From: Methylocaldum szegediense | GTDB lineage: Bacteria; Pseudomonadota; Gammaproteobacteria; Methylococcales; Methylococcaceae | DNA length: 64,000 nucleotides | Reading direction: 5' to 3' | Assembly: GCF_949769195.1 (NCBI RefSeq) | Contig: NZ_OX458333.1 | Coordinates: 4,436,001 to 4,500,000, forward strand | Shown here: positions 48,802 through 58,127 of the stretch, one piece after another | How the letters are laid out: each line of letters opens with the position of its first letter | How positions within the stretch are numbered: position 1 is the stretch's first letter | Position numbers and translations under genes: made by a program | The notes under the pieces: model-generated | The model's database searches: none | Told to the model about the DNA's origin: nothing | What the model saw: the letters and a program-made list of their open reading frames with translations, nothing else

Positions 48802-48817
48802 GCACAATATATAGAAC
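48802..48817 (+). promoter_or_regulatory. NrdR box 2
   Basis: GCACAATATATAGAAC matches the consensus at 12 of 16, with an intact core. It is 31 bp (three helical turns) from box 1, the spacing at which NrdR binds cooperatively before nrd operons. Confidence 0.65.
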
Positions 48818-48898
48818 TTTGATTTGACGGCTGCTCGGCGATTGAGCGCCGTATAGCGATTTCTCCTGAACACCCACTGGCCGAAAAGAGGAAAAAGT

Positions 48899-50161
48899 AT
48901 GTTGAATTGGGACGATCCCCTTGCCGGCGTTGCCGGCAAATCCGTCAAAGTCGAGCTGAATCCGAAGATGCCACTGTCGGCGGAGCTTGGAGGAGAGCCG
49001 GCAGCGGTGCGGACTGTAGGCAAGATCGTTCCTCAATTTAAGCCTGATTTTGCTGCGAAGCAATACGAGGCGGGTCAAGGGACTACGGCGTCCGGTGATG
49101 TACGGAGCGGCGCCACCGGCCTTGAGAGCATCGAGATGGGAGCCCGCCGCATTCAAGTGGATGACAAACAGATCATCAATTGCCGCGCCGATCTGAATCA
49201 GCTCGTGCCTTTCAAGTACCGGTGGGCCTGGCAGAAATATTTGGATGCCTGCGCCAATCACTGGATGCCGCAGGAAATCAACATGAACGCAGATATCGCG
49301 CTCTGGAAGAGCGCCGACGGACTGACCGAAGACGAGCGCACCATCATCAAGCGGAACCTCGGATTCTTTTCCACGGCCGATTCCCTAGTAGCCAATAACC
49401 TGGTACTGGCGGTGTATCGGCACATCACCAATCCGGAGTGCCGCCAATATCTACTGCGGCAAGCTTTCGAAGAAGCGCTGCACACGCACGCCTATCAGTA
49501 CGTGGTCGAGTCCCTGGGCATGGACGAAGGCGAAGTGTTCAACATGTACCGGGAGGTGCCGGCCGTGGCGCGCAAGGCGGAATGGGCCTTGCCGTTCACC
49601 CAGTCGCTGGGTGACCCGACGTTCCGGACCGGTACGCCCGAGGGCGATCAGCGCCTGCTTCGGGATCTCATCGCTTTCTACGTGATCTTCGAGGGCATTT
49701 TCTTCTATGTCGGTTTTACCCAAGTCTTGTCCATGGGACGGCGCAACAAGATGACGGGTACCGCCGAACAGTTTCAGTACATCTTGCGCGATGAATCGAT
49801 GCATATGAATTTCGGCATCGATGTCATCAACCAGATCAAGATCGAAAACCCGCACCTCTGGAGCAAAGACTTCCAGGAGGAAATCATCCGCATGATTCGC
49901 GAGGCGGTGGACATAGAAACGCAGTACGCCTACGACACTATGCCGCGCGGCGTGCTAGGGCTGAATGCCGGCATGTTCAAGGATTATCTGGAATTCATCG
50001 CCAACCGGCGTTGTGCTCAGATCGGATTGCCGGAACAATACCCCGGTGCGAGCAATCCATTCCCTTGGATGAGCGAAATCTTGGATCTCAAGAAGGAAAA
50101 GAATTTCTTCGAAACCCGCGTAACGGAATATCAAACCGGGGGCGTTCTGAGCTGGGATTAG
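48899..50161 (+). CDS. nrdB: Ribonucleotide reductase class I, beta subunit
   Basis: 420 residues. The motif [11 protein letters not shown] (from Glu191) places Glu192, His195 and Tyr199 like Glu115, His118 and Tyr122 of the E. coli protein, so a diiron-tyrosyl radical enzyme is likely. [10 protein letters not shown] and [10 protein letters not shown] supply further metal ligands. It reduces ribonucleotides with NrdA; nrdA is not found in this window. Two NrdR boxes lie upstream. SD GAGGAAAA precedes the ATG. Confidence 0.95.
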   Translation: MLNWDDPLAGVAGKSVKVELNPKMPLSAELGGEPAAVRTVGKIVPQFKPDFAAKQYEAGQGTTASGDVRSGATGLESIEMGARRIQVDDKQIINCRADLNQLVPFKYRWAWQKYLDACANHWMPQEINMNADIALWKSADGLTEDERTIIKRNLGFFSTADSLVANNLVLAVYRHITNPECRQYLLRQAFEEALHTHAYQYVVESLGMDEGEVFNMYREVPAVARKAEWALPFTQSLGDPTFRTGTPEGDQRLLRDLIAFYVIFEGIFFYVGFTQVLSMGRRNKMTGTAEQFQYILRDESMHMNFGIDVINQIKIENPHLWSKDFQEEIIRMIREAVDIETQYAYDTMPRGVLGLNAGMFKDYLEFIANRRCAQIGLPEQYPGASNPFPWMSEILDLKKEKNFFETRVTEYQTGGVLSWD

Positions 50162-50266
50162 TCACGACCCTGGCCGGGGGAGGGAGCATGCTTCAGCCGT
50201 GCATCCCGGACTCGGCGACGTAGTGCCACAGGACTCGCGTTACGCTGTGTAAGGTTGGGTGAAGCG

Positions 50267-51772
50267 TCACCGCCGGGTATACCGGTGCTTCACTCCTGCC
50301 GGGAAGTATTCGGGATCCTCGAACGGCCGCAGCGTAACCTGAGGGAGTTGTTTATCCGGCGGCGTGTAATTGGCGAATTCGCTATTGAGGCGCAATAACT
50401 GCGCTTTGACCGATTCCGCGATAATCCGGCATTTTTCATCGTCGGCCGTGGCACCGGGCAGAAGCTCGACGGTCACGCTCAGGTATTTGTTCCCGTCTGC
50501 CGATTCTTTCGTTTCCAGCACGAACTTGCCGGTTACCCACGCCATGATGTCCGGTCGCTCCAGACCGACTGCCACATTCTCGGGATAGATATTGGCGCCG
50601 TAGAATGACACGGTGAAGTCCGCGCGGCCGAACACATAAACGAAAGGCAAGGGCCTATAGGACAGGCTTTCATCCAAACCGTAATCGGTCAGCGATGCGA
50701 CGCCCCAATCACGGAGGAAGTCGCGCATCTCGTGATAGGCGACGAGTCCGCCTTTATCGGCGATGTGGTAGCGGACCAGCGGCACTCCGTTGTCGCCTGA
50801 AACGATCAGCGTTTCTTCATGGACCTCGAAAAAGCGGCTGATCGGGTCGTACTGGACCAAGGTCGGAAGGCGCGATTCGCCGAAGAGTTCCCTGGCCGCT
50901 TTGGGGTGATCCGCCAGAAAGCGGCGGATAGCGATGCTCAGGGGCGTTTCGTTGCCCAGCACCCCGGCGTCCGCCGTGCCGTAGAGCGAGGCCGAATCGT
51001 AGCAGGGTGCTTTCGAGCCGACTCGTTCTCCGAGCAGGCTTCGCCATTCCTCGCTGAACACTTCACCGGCAAAGACCATATTTACCCGATAGCGCTGCCA
51101 TTCGATGCCGGCGATAAGACCCGCATCGACGACATCCTTGACGAATGGCGGATAGCCGAGGAGCACGGTTTGCTCGAAACTCGGCGAGAGTTCCTGGATG
51201 ACCCGAAAGATTTCTTCCTTCTTGTTGCCCGGCGTCGCCACCATAAGCGGATAGCCTTTGGCCGCGAGATGCCAAGCGCAGGACGTGGTGTAGAGTCCGC
51301 CCACCCAGTTGCCTAGGGCGAAGCAAATCACCGCCAGGGTGCTGCGTTGATGCGCCCTGAAGCTGTCGCGGAAGATCTGCTCAAAGCGAAGTGCGATTTC
51401 CAGTTCGTCGACCGCCGACCGCGGCCAAAACGTGGGCCTCCCGGTCGAGCCCGAGGAAACCGCGACCCTGTCGCATTCCGTCAGGCGGCCATTGCGGCAG
51501 CGCTCTGCCAGCGGGTAGACGTGTATGTAATTCGGCTTGTTGATCAGGGGAAGCCGCTGAAAATCAGCGAACGATACGACCGTCTCCGGCGCGATGCCAC
51601 GGGCGTCGAGAAATGCCCGGTAAGCCGGGACATGGATTGCCGTTCGATGGAAAAGATTCAGCACGACCGCTTCGGCGTCCATGGCGAGCCGCTCGGCCAT
51701 AAGCTCGTCGAGCGATCTGAACAGGAATCCACGGAACCGGTCCTGGATTTCAGAGGAGCGATGGGGCAACAC
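50267..51772 (-). CDS. PaaK-type adenylate-forming ligase
   Basis: 501 residues. The AMP-binding loop is VAVSSGSTGRPTFWP (about residue 104 on), with YGTADAGVLG and VPLVRYHIADKG farther on, as in the phenylacetate-CoA ligase/coenzyme F390 synthetase group. The substrate is unknown; no phenylacetate genes adjoin, so paaK is not assigned. It is divergent from the small gene at 51880. Confidence 0.82.
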   Translation of the reverse strand: MLPHRSSEIQDRFRGFLFRSLDELMAERLAMDAEAVVLNLFHRTAIHVPAYRAFLDARGIAPETVVSFADFQRLPLINKPNYIHVYPLAERCRNGRLTECDRVAVSSGSTGRPTFWPRSAVDELEIALRFEQIFRDSFRAHQRSTLAVICFALGNWVGGLYTTSCAWHLAAKGYPLMVATPGNKKEEIFRVIQELSPSFEQTVLLGYPPFVKDVVDAGLIAGIEWQRYRVNMVFAGEVFSEEWRSLLGERVGSKAPCYDSASLYGTADAGVLGNETPLSIAIRRFLADHPKAARELFGESRLPTLVQYDPISRFFEVHEETLIVSGDNGVPLVRYHIADKGGLVAYHEMRDFLRDWGVASLTDYGLDESLSYRPLPFVYVFGRADFTVSFYGANIYPENVAVGLERPDIMAWVTGKFVLETKESADGNKYLSVTVELLPGATADDEKCRIIAESVKAQLLRLNSEFANYTPPDKQLPQVTLRPFEDPEYFPAGVKHRYTRR

Positions 51773-51879
51773 GGGTTGTCGCGAAGATTAAAATATGTGG
51801 ATTTGAATTATGATCTCAGGTTGCCTTCGGCGCCACACCCACAAGGCTTCGTTGCCGCGCCTGAGTTGGATGTGAGGTG

Positions 51880-52077
51880 ATGAGCAAGGTTTGGGTCTTT
51901 CAGCAATCTACACTGGATAACGCATTGGACGAGTGGGTCCAGGAGCAGATCGATCACTTTCCGCATAAGGAGGAATTGATCCACACTGTGGCGCTGGCCA
52001 TGCGCGACTTCCTCCATTCGCGGCAAGTGGCCGAACATAAAATGATGATGAACCTTCCGGACAAGCCCCCGTTCTGA
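51880..52077 (+). CDS. Small protein of unknown function
   Basis: 65 residues starting MSKVWVFQQSTLDNALDEWV; TGAGG lies just upstream. LIHTVALAMRDFLHSRQVAEHKMMM is helical. It carries no signal peptide. It is divergent from the PaaK-like gene, about 105 bp apart. Confidence 0.6.
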   Translation: MSKVWVFQQSTLDNALDEWVQEQIDHFPHKEELIHTVALAMRDFLHSRQVAEHKMMMNLPDKPPF

Positions 52078-52226
52078 GCGCCTGGTCGCCGTACAGCGTT
52101 CGGTGCCGCAACGGCTCAACGGTTCGGAAACCAGCAGGCGAAAGCGGAGACTTGACGTTCATTCACCGATCTGTTTCAGTTGGTCGGACAATCATTTCCG
52201 TTCCCGCTTGCCCGGAAGGAGGCGAT

Positions 52227-52607
52227 ATGCACGGTTTGGCCAGATCGGCGATACTCTTGCTCGCTATAGCGAGCGGAAGCGTATGGGCCTACGGCGGTAA
52301 GGGAGGCGGAAGCAGCGGTTGCGCCGAGCCTAAGTTCTTCGAGCCCAATCCGACCGGCGTCGTTCCCAAGCTGGCCGAGTTCGCGTTCATCGCGTCGGAT
52401 AACACCGAAAGCGATACCCTCACGGTTGAAATCAACGGCTAGCCCGTTCAGCCGGTAATCGACCGGCGAAGGAACGGGGACTGGCAAGTCAAGGTCGTTC
52501 CGCCCCAGCCGCTGACCGAGCCTGGCCGGGTTCGAATTGCGGTCAAAGCGAAGAGCCGGGATGGATGTTGGGGCTTTCAGCCGTACTACGTCGAGGTCAA
52601 GCCGTGA
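52227..52607 (+). pseudogene. Secreted protein gene cut by an in-frame amber codon
   Basis: From ATG 52227, after a strong AAGGAGG, a signal peptide (LARSAILLLAIASGSVWA) and a beta-type domain begin (GCAEPKFFEPNPTG). TAG at 52440-52442 stops it after TLTVEING, but the same frame runs on PVQPVIDRRRNGDWQVKVV to GCWGFQPYYVEVKP and TGA at 52605. The full 126-codon product looks like a thiosulfate/SoxZ- or Ig-like secreted domain. A single base change (CAG or AAG to TAG) explains it; readthrough is possible but unsupported. Confidence 0.7.
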
Positions 52608-52647
52608 GTTTCCGCCGGATGAACTGACCCAAGTACTTTCGGCGGTC

Positions 52648-54609
52648 TCATCCCCACTTTTCCAGTACCACGACCTTCCACGAGCGATTTTTGGTGGGCC
52701 GCGCTGTTTGCCAGGCGGCGATGCGGTTGGACGCTTGGCTGTTTCCGTGGGCCGGAGTATGGTAATAGCCAATCCCGGCCTCCTGGTCGGCGATTTGTCT
52801 AGGGAGTTGGCGCAGTTCCGGAATTTCGTTGAAGCGTTCCTCGCGGAACAGGTTTTCCCCGATTTCGTCCGTATCCGTGTCGTATAGGATGAAACCGCTG
52901 TCTTCAATGATCCATACGGTCCTTTGCCCAGTCTGGAGTCCAGCGGGTAATAATCGTCCCAGGAACTCGGCGGGCTTGAGGCGCGCGGAAATAAAGCCCT
53001 GTACCTGCCGGCCGCGTTTCATGGGCAGAGCGAGCGTGATCGCGTCGAAACCTTGGGGCGTCTCGTAGACGCGGCTCAATGTAGGTTCTCCGGAATCTGC
53101 CGCCGGAGCGCCGGATTCGAACCGGAAAGTGTCGGGGGTAACTGTGTCCGCGCTTTCTGCCGGAGCCACGGCGGTAATGGTTCCCGCTGCAAGCACAGAA
53201 GCAAAGAGCTCCACCTCGGGATGGCGGGCCAGCAGCGCGCTCAACGCTGGCGCTGCGATTTTGCCGTTGCCGAGATTGCGGATGGAATTCCCGATCTCCG
53301 CCATATCATTCTTGATCGCGTCTATGGCGTTGACGATGTCTTCTGCGATTTGGTCGGCGGCGGTCAGGTTTTCGTTGGATATACGGGTGACGTCGGCGAG
53401 AGCCGACTCGGCTCGTTCGCGGGCTTGAAGCGCGATATGGCGCTCAGCGACGGCCACTTGCTGTTCTTTCCTGGCATCCATCGCGAAATGGACGGCAAGC
53501 ACCGCGCCGGCTGCGATCGCGATCATCACGGCAAGCCCGGCGGAAAGCGCCGCCTTGTTGCGGGCGATGAAACGGCGCAGCAATTCGCGGCGCGAATAGG
53601 CGTAAGCGCTGACCAATCGTCCGTCGCGGAAGGCGCGTAACTCCTCGGTCAGTTCGGCGGCGTCTCGGAATCGGTGAAGCTTGTCTTTCGCCAAGGCCTT
53701 GTCGCAAATGGCGATGAGCTCGGGCGGTGCAGAAGCGGGGCCTTTGCGTGCCGAAGGTAGAGGCGTTTTGGATTTGAGTTGTTCGACGATGGACGAAAGG
53801 CTGCCTCTTAGCGGCGGTCTTCCGACCAAAATGTGGTAGAGAATGCAGCCTAGCGCAAAGACGTCAGTCCGCGCATCCACTTCGCCGAAATGATGATCCA
53901 CTTGCTCGGGCGCCATGTAGGCGGGTGTTCCGAGAATTTCTCCCACTTGAGTGAGCTCCTCCTCACTGGCGTCCAGCGTTGCGGTCGGCGCGGCTCGACG
54001 GATGACGTCGGCTTCGATGCCGATCTTGGCGAGACCCCAGTCCAGGATAATGGTCTCTCCGAATTGCCCCAGTACGATATTGCTCGGCTTGAGGTCTCGG
54101 TGCACCACGCCCTTGGAATGAGCGTAGGCCATGGCCTCGCAGACGTCGATGAGACGATCGAGCAATTGCAGACGTTTGGCGAGCGCCTGCTCCGGCTGTT
54201 CCGAATGGCATGCGGCGAGTGCTTCGGCCAAGGTCTGCCCGCGCACTAGGCGCATGACGTAATATGGCGTGCCCTGTGAAGTGGTCCCCATTTCGTAGAC
54301 CGGCACGATGCCGGGGTGCTCCAATCGTCCCGTGATCTGAGCCTCGCGAAGAAACCGGCGCCGGATTTCGGGATCGGCGGTTTCGTCCGATGTGAGCATT
54401 TCCTTGATGGCTACTTGGCGTCCGATGCGTTCGTCGAAGCCAAGCAGAACCCGGCCAACTCCGCCCTGGCCCACTGTGCCGCACAGCGAGTAATAGTCGG
54501 TGAATCTGTAATCGGCTTCGGATCGCTGTGCGTTTTTACTTTTTCCGGCGGCGAAACGGGGGGACAGCACCGTGTAGTCGTCGAGGTCGGCGTTATCGAT
54601 CGCGCTCAT
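52648..54609 (-). CDS. Transmembrane Ser/Thr protein kinase with extracytoplasmic sensor
   Basis: 653 residues. The kinase domain (about 40-330) has GTVGQGGVGRVLLG, VAIKEM, VVHRDLKPSNIVLG, a DWG in place of DFG (ILDWGLAK) and PAYMAPEQ. One membrane helix (ALSAGLAVMIAIAAGAVLAV) near 360 leads to a C-terminal sensor (about 400-650) resembling a Cache/PDC fold (WIIEDSGFILYDTDTDEIGE). A PknB-type Hanks kinase sensing a periplasmic signal. Catalytic residues look intact. Confidence 0.88.
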   Translation of the reverse strand: MSAIDNADLDDYTVLSPRFAAGKSKNAQRSEADYRFTDYYSLCGTVGQGGVGRVLLGFDERIGRQVAIKEMLTSDETADPEIRRRFLREAQITGRLEHPGIVPVYEMGTTSQGTPYYVMRLVRGQTLAEALAACHSEQPEQALAKRLQLLDRLIDVCEAMAYAHSKGVVHRDLKPSNIVLGQFGETIILDWGLAKIGIEADVIRRAAPTATLDASEEELTQVGEILGTPAYMAPEQVDHHFGEVDARTDVFALGCILYHILVGRPPLRGSLSSIVEQLKSKTPLPSARKGPASAPPELIAICDKALAKDKLHRFRDAAELTEELRAFRDGRLVSAYAYSRRELLRRFIARNKAALSAGLAVMIAIAAGAVLAVHFAMDARKEQQVAVAERHIALQARERAESALADVTRISNENLTAADQIAEDIVNAIDAIKNDMAEIGNSIRNLGNGKIAAPALSALLARHPEVELFASVLAAGTITAVAPAESADTVTPDTFRFESGAPAADSGEPTLSRVYETPQGFDAITLALPMKRGRQVQGFISARLKPAEFLGRLLPAGLQTGQRTVWIIEDSGFILYDTDTDEIGENLFREERFNEIPELRQLPRQIADQEAGIGYYHTPAHGNSQASNRIAAWQTARPTKNRSWKVVVLEKWG

Positions 54610-54974
54610 TTTCCAGTCGTATTGAGTTCTGAAACCCTAAAGGAGGCTCTCTGAGTGGATTGATTTCGCTCATGCAAGTCGGCAGGCTCGGGACATGCCG
54701 GTCGAAGGGTTCACGGCGAGCAGCCTACTGAGATAGATCTTGATCCGAGCTTCCTAAAATGTAGTCGGTCATCGGCTATGGGACAAACCGGCCTCGAGAG
54801 GATGGGGCGGGCACAGCGGTCGTGCCGAGTCGTCGAGGGCGGGCGCGGAAGAATCGAACGGAACAGGGGCGACTTGGGTCTAAGGTCGGGTATTTTGCCG
54901 AATCGAATGGAAGTCGCGATATGGATACCAAACATGTTTCCGGCAGCTCAACGGCCTGGCTGGAGAAAAAAGAG
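54610..54974. other. Gene-free stretch between kinase and DUF4124 gene
   Basis: 365 bases without a supported gene. An alternative in-frame start of the next gene, ATG 54921 with GGAAG 7 nt upstream, lies at its end. No clear promoter pair is seen. Confidence 0.45.
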
Positions 54975-55535
54975 ATGGGGAAGGACGTTGTGGTAGGCCC
55001 AGCGAAAGGGTCGAGCCTGACCGGCCGTATTTTGTTCTGCCTACTTGTGGGCGCTGCCGTGTCGTGGGATGGGTCGCTGCAGGCGGCAGAAGTTTACAAG
55101 TGCCGAACCGACACCGGGCTGGTCTATACCGACGAGCCGACGTCTGATAGTTGTCGCCGGCTCCGGCTCAAGGTCGGCAAACCGAATCCCGAAGCCATCG
55201 CGCGACTGGAGAAATGGAAGGAGCAGCGGGCTGCGGAGATCGCCCGGAAAGCCTCAGAAACACGTGAAGAACGCTTAGTGCGTGTCCGCGAGCTGGAAGC
55301 CTTGGCGGCATGGCAGTCGGCGCGGGCTGCGGTAATGGAGGCTCAAGCCGCTCGATACTGCCAGTACCCGCAACCGATCTATTTTCCGGCGTGGACCTTT
55401 CCGGTCACGGGTCCCTTCTTCCATGATTATTCGAGTTTCAACGCATATCCGTACTGGTATGGGCGTGACGAAAGCCACCACTTGCGACACGGTATGCCGC
55501 CCGTTCGACTGCATTTCTCCCGAAAGTGGCGGTGA
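54975..55535 (+). CDS. DUF4124 domain secreted protein
   Basis: 186 residues from the ATG at 54975; ATG 54921 would add 18. A signal peptide (ILFCLLVGAAVSWDGSLQA) precedes the DUF4124 motif AEVYKCRTDTGLVYTDEPTS. A charged helix with EKWKEQRAAEIARKASE and a Tyr/Phe/Pro-rich tail follow (FPAWTFPVTGPFFHDYSS). An envelope protein of unknown role. Confidence 0.75.
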   Translation: MGKDVVVGPAKGSSLTGRILFCLLVGAAVSWDGSLQAAEVYKCRTDTGLVYTDEPTSDSCRRLRLKVGKPNPEAIARLEKWKEQRAAEIARKASETREERLVRVRELEALAAWQSARAAVMEAQAARYCQYPQPIYFPAWTFPVTGPFFHDYSSFNAYPYWYGRDESHHLRHGMPPVRLHFSRKWR

Positions 55536-55615
55536 AGGGAACCTCTCGGGTCTTCCGAATTCGGCGGCGTGTTTTGGACTTCAAGGTAGCTCTGAACAAG
55601 CCGATTCGGTTCATG

Positions 55616-55674
55616 CCCTTCGACGAGCCTGTCTTGAGCGAAGTCGAAGGGCCTGTCCTGAGCTGAGTCGAAGG
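55616..55674. repeat. Dispersed palindromic repeat, double copy
   Basis: CCCTTCGAC (55616-55624) pairs with GTCGAAGGG (55643-55651) around GAGCCTGTCTTGAGCGAA. A second half unit, CCTGTCCTGAGCTGAGTCGA, follows. The same unit recurs at 62625 and degenerately at 37036. It lies between convergent genes. Confidence 0.75.
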
Positions 55675-55730
55675 ATTCAGGCCAGTCCTGTCGAAAGACC
55701 TAATCAGATCCTTTTCAAGGAAAGCTTTCC

Positions 55731-56057
55731 CTAAAACGGCAACTCTTCGCGTTTTTCCCTTACGCGAATGTTGTTTTCGACCGATTTGACGCCACGCACG
55801 CCGCGTGCGATCGCTTCGGCGTGGCGGCGCTGATCCTTGTCGGGCACGAAACCGTCGAGCTGTACACGCCCACCATGGCTTTGTACCTCGATGCCGAGAC
55901 CGCCGACGTAAATGTCCTGCAAGAGCGCTGCTTTGACCCGGCTTGCGATGGTGATGTCGTCCGCATCAGCGCCGAACGCCGAAGTTTTGTTGGCAGAGTC
56001 CGCGCAGCCGGTCAGGAAAAGCGCCGTGAGAGCCAGCAAAAAATATCGCCGCTTCAT
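55731..56057 (-). CDS. BON domain lipoprotein
   Basis: 108 residues. Lipobox LFLTGC (residues 14-19). One BON domain spans about 35-100 with ITIASRVKAALLQD, GGRVQLDGFVPDKDQRRHAE and GVKSVENNI. Such proteins (OsmY/DolP-like) bind envelope phospholipid and often respond to osmotic or envelope stress. Confidence 0.88.
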   Translation of the reverse strand: MKRRYFLLALTALFLTGCADSANKTSAFGADADDITIASRVKAALLQDIYVGGLGIEVQSHGGRVQLDGFVPDKDQRRHAEAIARGVRGVKSVENNIRVREKREELPF

Positions 56058-56262
56058 TTTTTCGCTCTTGGTTCGGATGGGAAGCCGTCACCAAGCCCAA
56101 ATGCCCTTCTGACTAACCAACGGACGGATCGGACGCTCATGTCCGGCCGTGTTTCAAGCCTCGCACCCGGTTACCTGAATGCTCGATTCTCAGACCAGGC
56201 CCGCCGTATCGCAAGATACCGTACCAGCGCCGGAGCAAGGCCGCAAATTCGGAGGTGGAAAT

Positions 56263-56589
56263 CTACGGGTTTTCGTTGCCTTCCATGCCGGAATTTCCCC
56301 CCGTCCCTTGCTCGCCCTCAGGTTGTTGCGGCTCCTCTGTCTTCGGCGGCTCTGGCTCAGGCTGGCGTTCGCCTTCGGGCGGCTGGCTTATAGTCGGCTT
56401 CGCTTCGCCTTCCTTCGGCTTTCCCTGGTACGGTTGAAAGCCCTCCCAGCCAGGATAGGACTTATCACGTTCGGCTTCCGCGACGATGGTCCGCTCGGTC
56501 ACGGAACTCCGAGCCGCCCAGGCCGGATAGTAAACCAATAACATGCTGGACACCGTTAGCCCGAGCGCGATAGAGAATGGGATGCGCAT
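56263..56589 (-). CDS. Secreted Pro/Glu-rich small protein
   Basis: 108 residues. A signal peptide ends near YYPAWAA. Residues 35-108 are low complexity, rich in Glu, Pro, Gly and Lys (EGERQPEPEPPKTEEPQQPE). No family. RBS GAGAAAAG upstream. Possibly a disordered periplasmic protein. Confidence 0.5.
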   Translation of the reverse strand: MRIPFSIALGLTVSSMLLVYYPAWAARSSVTERTIVAEAERDKSYPGWEGFQPYQGKPKEGEAKPTISQPPEGERQPEPEPPKTEEPQQPEGEQGTGGNSGMEGNENP

Positions 56590-57085
56590 CGCTTTTCTCC
56601 TATTTCTTTTGCGGGAACCGGCTGAAACATTTGCCTGCGGTACTTACAAGGAACGCACAAATTCGCTCCTGCACGCGCCACGTGAGACTCCGGCCCGGAA
56701 AATGTTCGACGGCATTGAACAAATTTGAGTAATAACACGGACGTCGAAGTCGGTCTCTATGGAATATTACTTATGTGGGGAACGCCGGCCACTAGATAGA
56801 AGCAGAGAAGAGACGGATTGCGATGCTGTGGGGCAACCCGCTGTTTTCTGTCCGGCCGTGCGCCGCCAAGATTCGGAAGCTTCAGTATTGTGGCCGCTTT
56901 GGGTTGCGGCTCGAGTACAATCGATCGGAGCCTTCTCAAAAGACGCTATACTCGGGCGTCTATGGCAAGGACTTTGCCCCGTGGCTTCGAAGATGGCTTT
57001 GTGCGGCGTAAGCGTTGGGGCTTTCCGGAATGGCTCTCGTAAACTCGCGCGAAACATCAATCGGCGAAACATCAATCGATAGCCC
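56590..57085. other. Gene-free stretch before the exchanger gene
   Basis: 496 bases with no reading frame that looks coding. Its right end holds the 15-bp tandem repeat at 57049-57078. No RNA gene was recognised. Confidence 0.5.
57049..57078 (+). repeat. 15-bp tandem duplication before the exchanger start
   Basis: GCGAAACATCAATCG occurs twice, end to end, 7 bp before the ATG of the exchanger gene. The duplication replaces the usual ribosome-binding site; no SD is visible. Confidence 0.8.
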
Positions 57086-58093
57086 ATGATTCTCAATGTT
57101 TGGACGGAGTTCGCCGTCTGCTTTGTCTTGATCGCCTATGCCGGAACGAAGCTTTCGTTGTACGGCGATGTCATCGCGGACAAGACTGGACTTTCGGGGA
57201 ACTGGATCGGACTGATCATGCTCGCCACGGCGACGTCCTTGCCCGAGTTGATCACTGGGTTAAGCTCGGTCGCTCTGGCGGAGGTTCCGAACGTCGCCGT
57301 GGGCAATATCCTTGGCGCTTGCGTGTTCAATCTGACGTTTCTGGTCATAATCGATTTTCTTCACCGCAAGGAATCGATTTATCGTCGCGCCAGCCAGGGT
57401 CATGTTCTTTCCGCGGGTTTCTGCGTGATCATGATCGGCCTGGTCGGCTTCAATGTTCTCCTGGGCCAGAGAAACGGTTGGGCAATTGGGCATGTCGGGA
57501 TTTATTCGCCGGTCATTGTGTTGCTGTATGTGATCGCCATGCGTTCCATTTTTCTTTACGAGAAGCAGCAGATGATCGAATACGCTGAAGACGTAACCGA
57601 TCGCTATGCTGACCTGTCGCTGCGCCGCGCCATCGTGGGTTATGGATTGGCGGTGGTGGTTGTCGTTATTGCCGGGGTTCGGATGCCGTTCATAGCGACC
57701 GAACTGTCGTCGACCATGGGATGGCACACATCCTTTGTCGGCACGCTGCTGGTCCCCGTCGTGACTTCGATGCCCGAACTCTCGGTCACTTTGGGGGCTT
57801 TGCGGATCGGGGCGCTCGATATGGCGATCGCCAATCTGTTGGGCAGCAATCTTTTCAATATCGTGATCGTCGCGATAGACGATCTGCTTTACCAACCAGG
57901 GCCCTTGTTATCTTATGTTTCGGTGATACATGGTGCGTCGGCCATGTCGGCAGTGATCATGACCGGTCTCACCATCGTGGGTATCCTGTATCGTCCGCAA
58001 ACCCGCGTGCTCAAGACCGTGGGGTGGATCAGCCTGGGATTGTTCACGATCTATCTGCTCAACTCGACGGTGCTCTATTTGTATGAGGAGTGA
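57086..58093 (+). CDS. CaCA-superfamily sodium/calcium exchanger-like protein
   Basis: 335 residues, about ten membrane helices. The two alpha repeats are visible: LATATSLPELITGLSSVALA with AVGNILGACVFN, and VPVVTSMPELSVTLGALRIG with AIANLLGSNLFN. These hold the ion-binding Glu and Asn. It exchanges Ca2+ or a similar cation for Na+ or H+. Its SD is poor (see tandem repeat). Confidence 0.88.
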   Translation: MILNVWTEFAVCFVLIAYAGTKLSLYGDVIADKTGLSGNWIGLIMLATATSLPELITGLSSVALAEVPNVAVGNILGACVFNLTFLVIIDFLHRKESIYRRASQGHVLSAGFCVIMIGLVGFNVLLGQRNGWAIGHVGIYSPVIVLLYVIAMRSIFLYEKQQMIEYAEDVTDRYADLSLRRAIVGYGLAVVVVVIAGVRMPFIATELSSTMGWHTSFVGTLLVPVVTSMPELSVTLGALRIGALDMAIANLLGSNLFNIVIVAIDDLLYQPGPLLSYVSVIHGASAMSAVIMTGLTIVGILYRPQTRVLKTVGWISLGLFTIYLLNSTVLYLYEE

Positions 58094-58127
58094 CCGGCCC
58101 GAGGCTGGCTCCGATATTCGAGCGGCA

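Noticed and set aside
52440-52442. Pyrrolysine or programmed readthrough at TAG
   Set aside because: No pyl genes and no readthrough context are visible; a simple nonsense mutation or read error is more likely.
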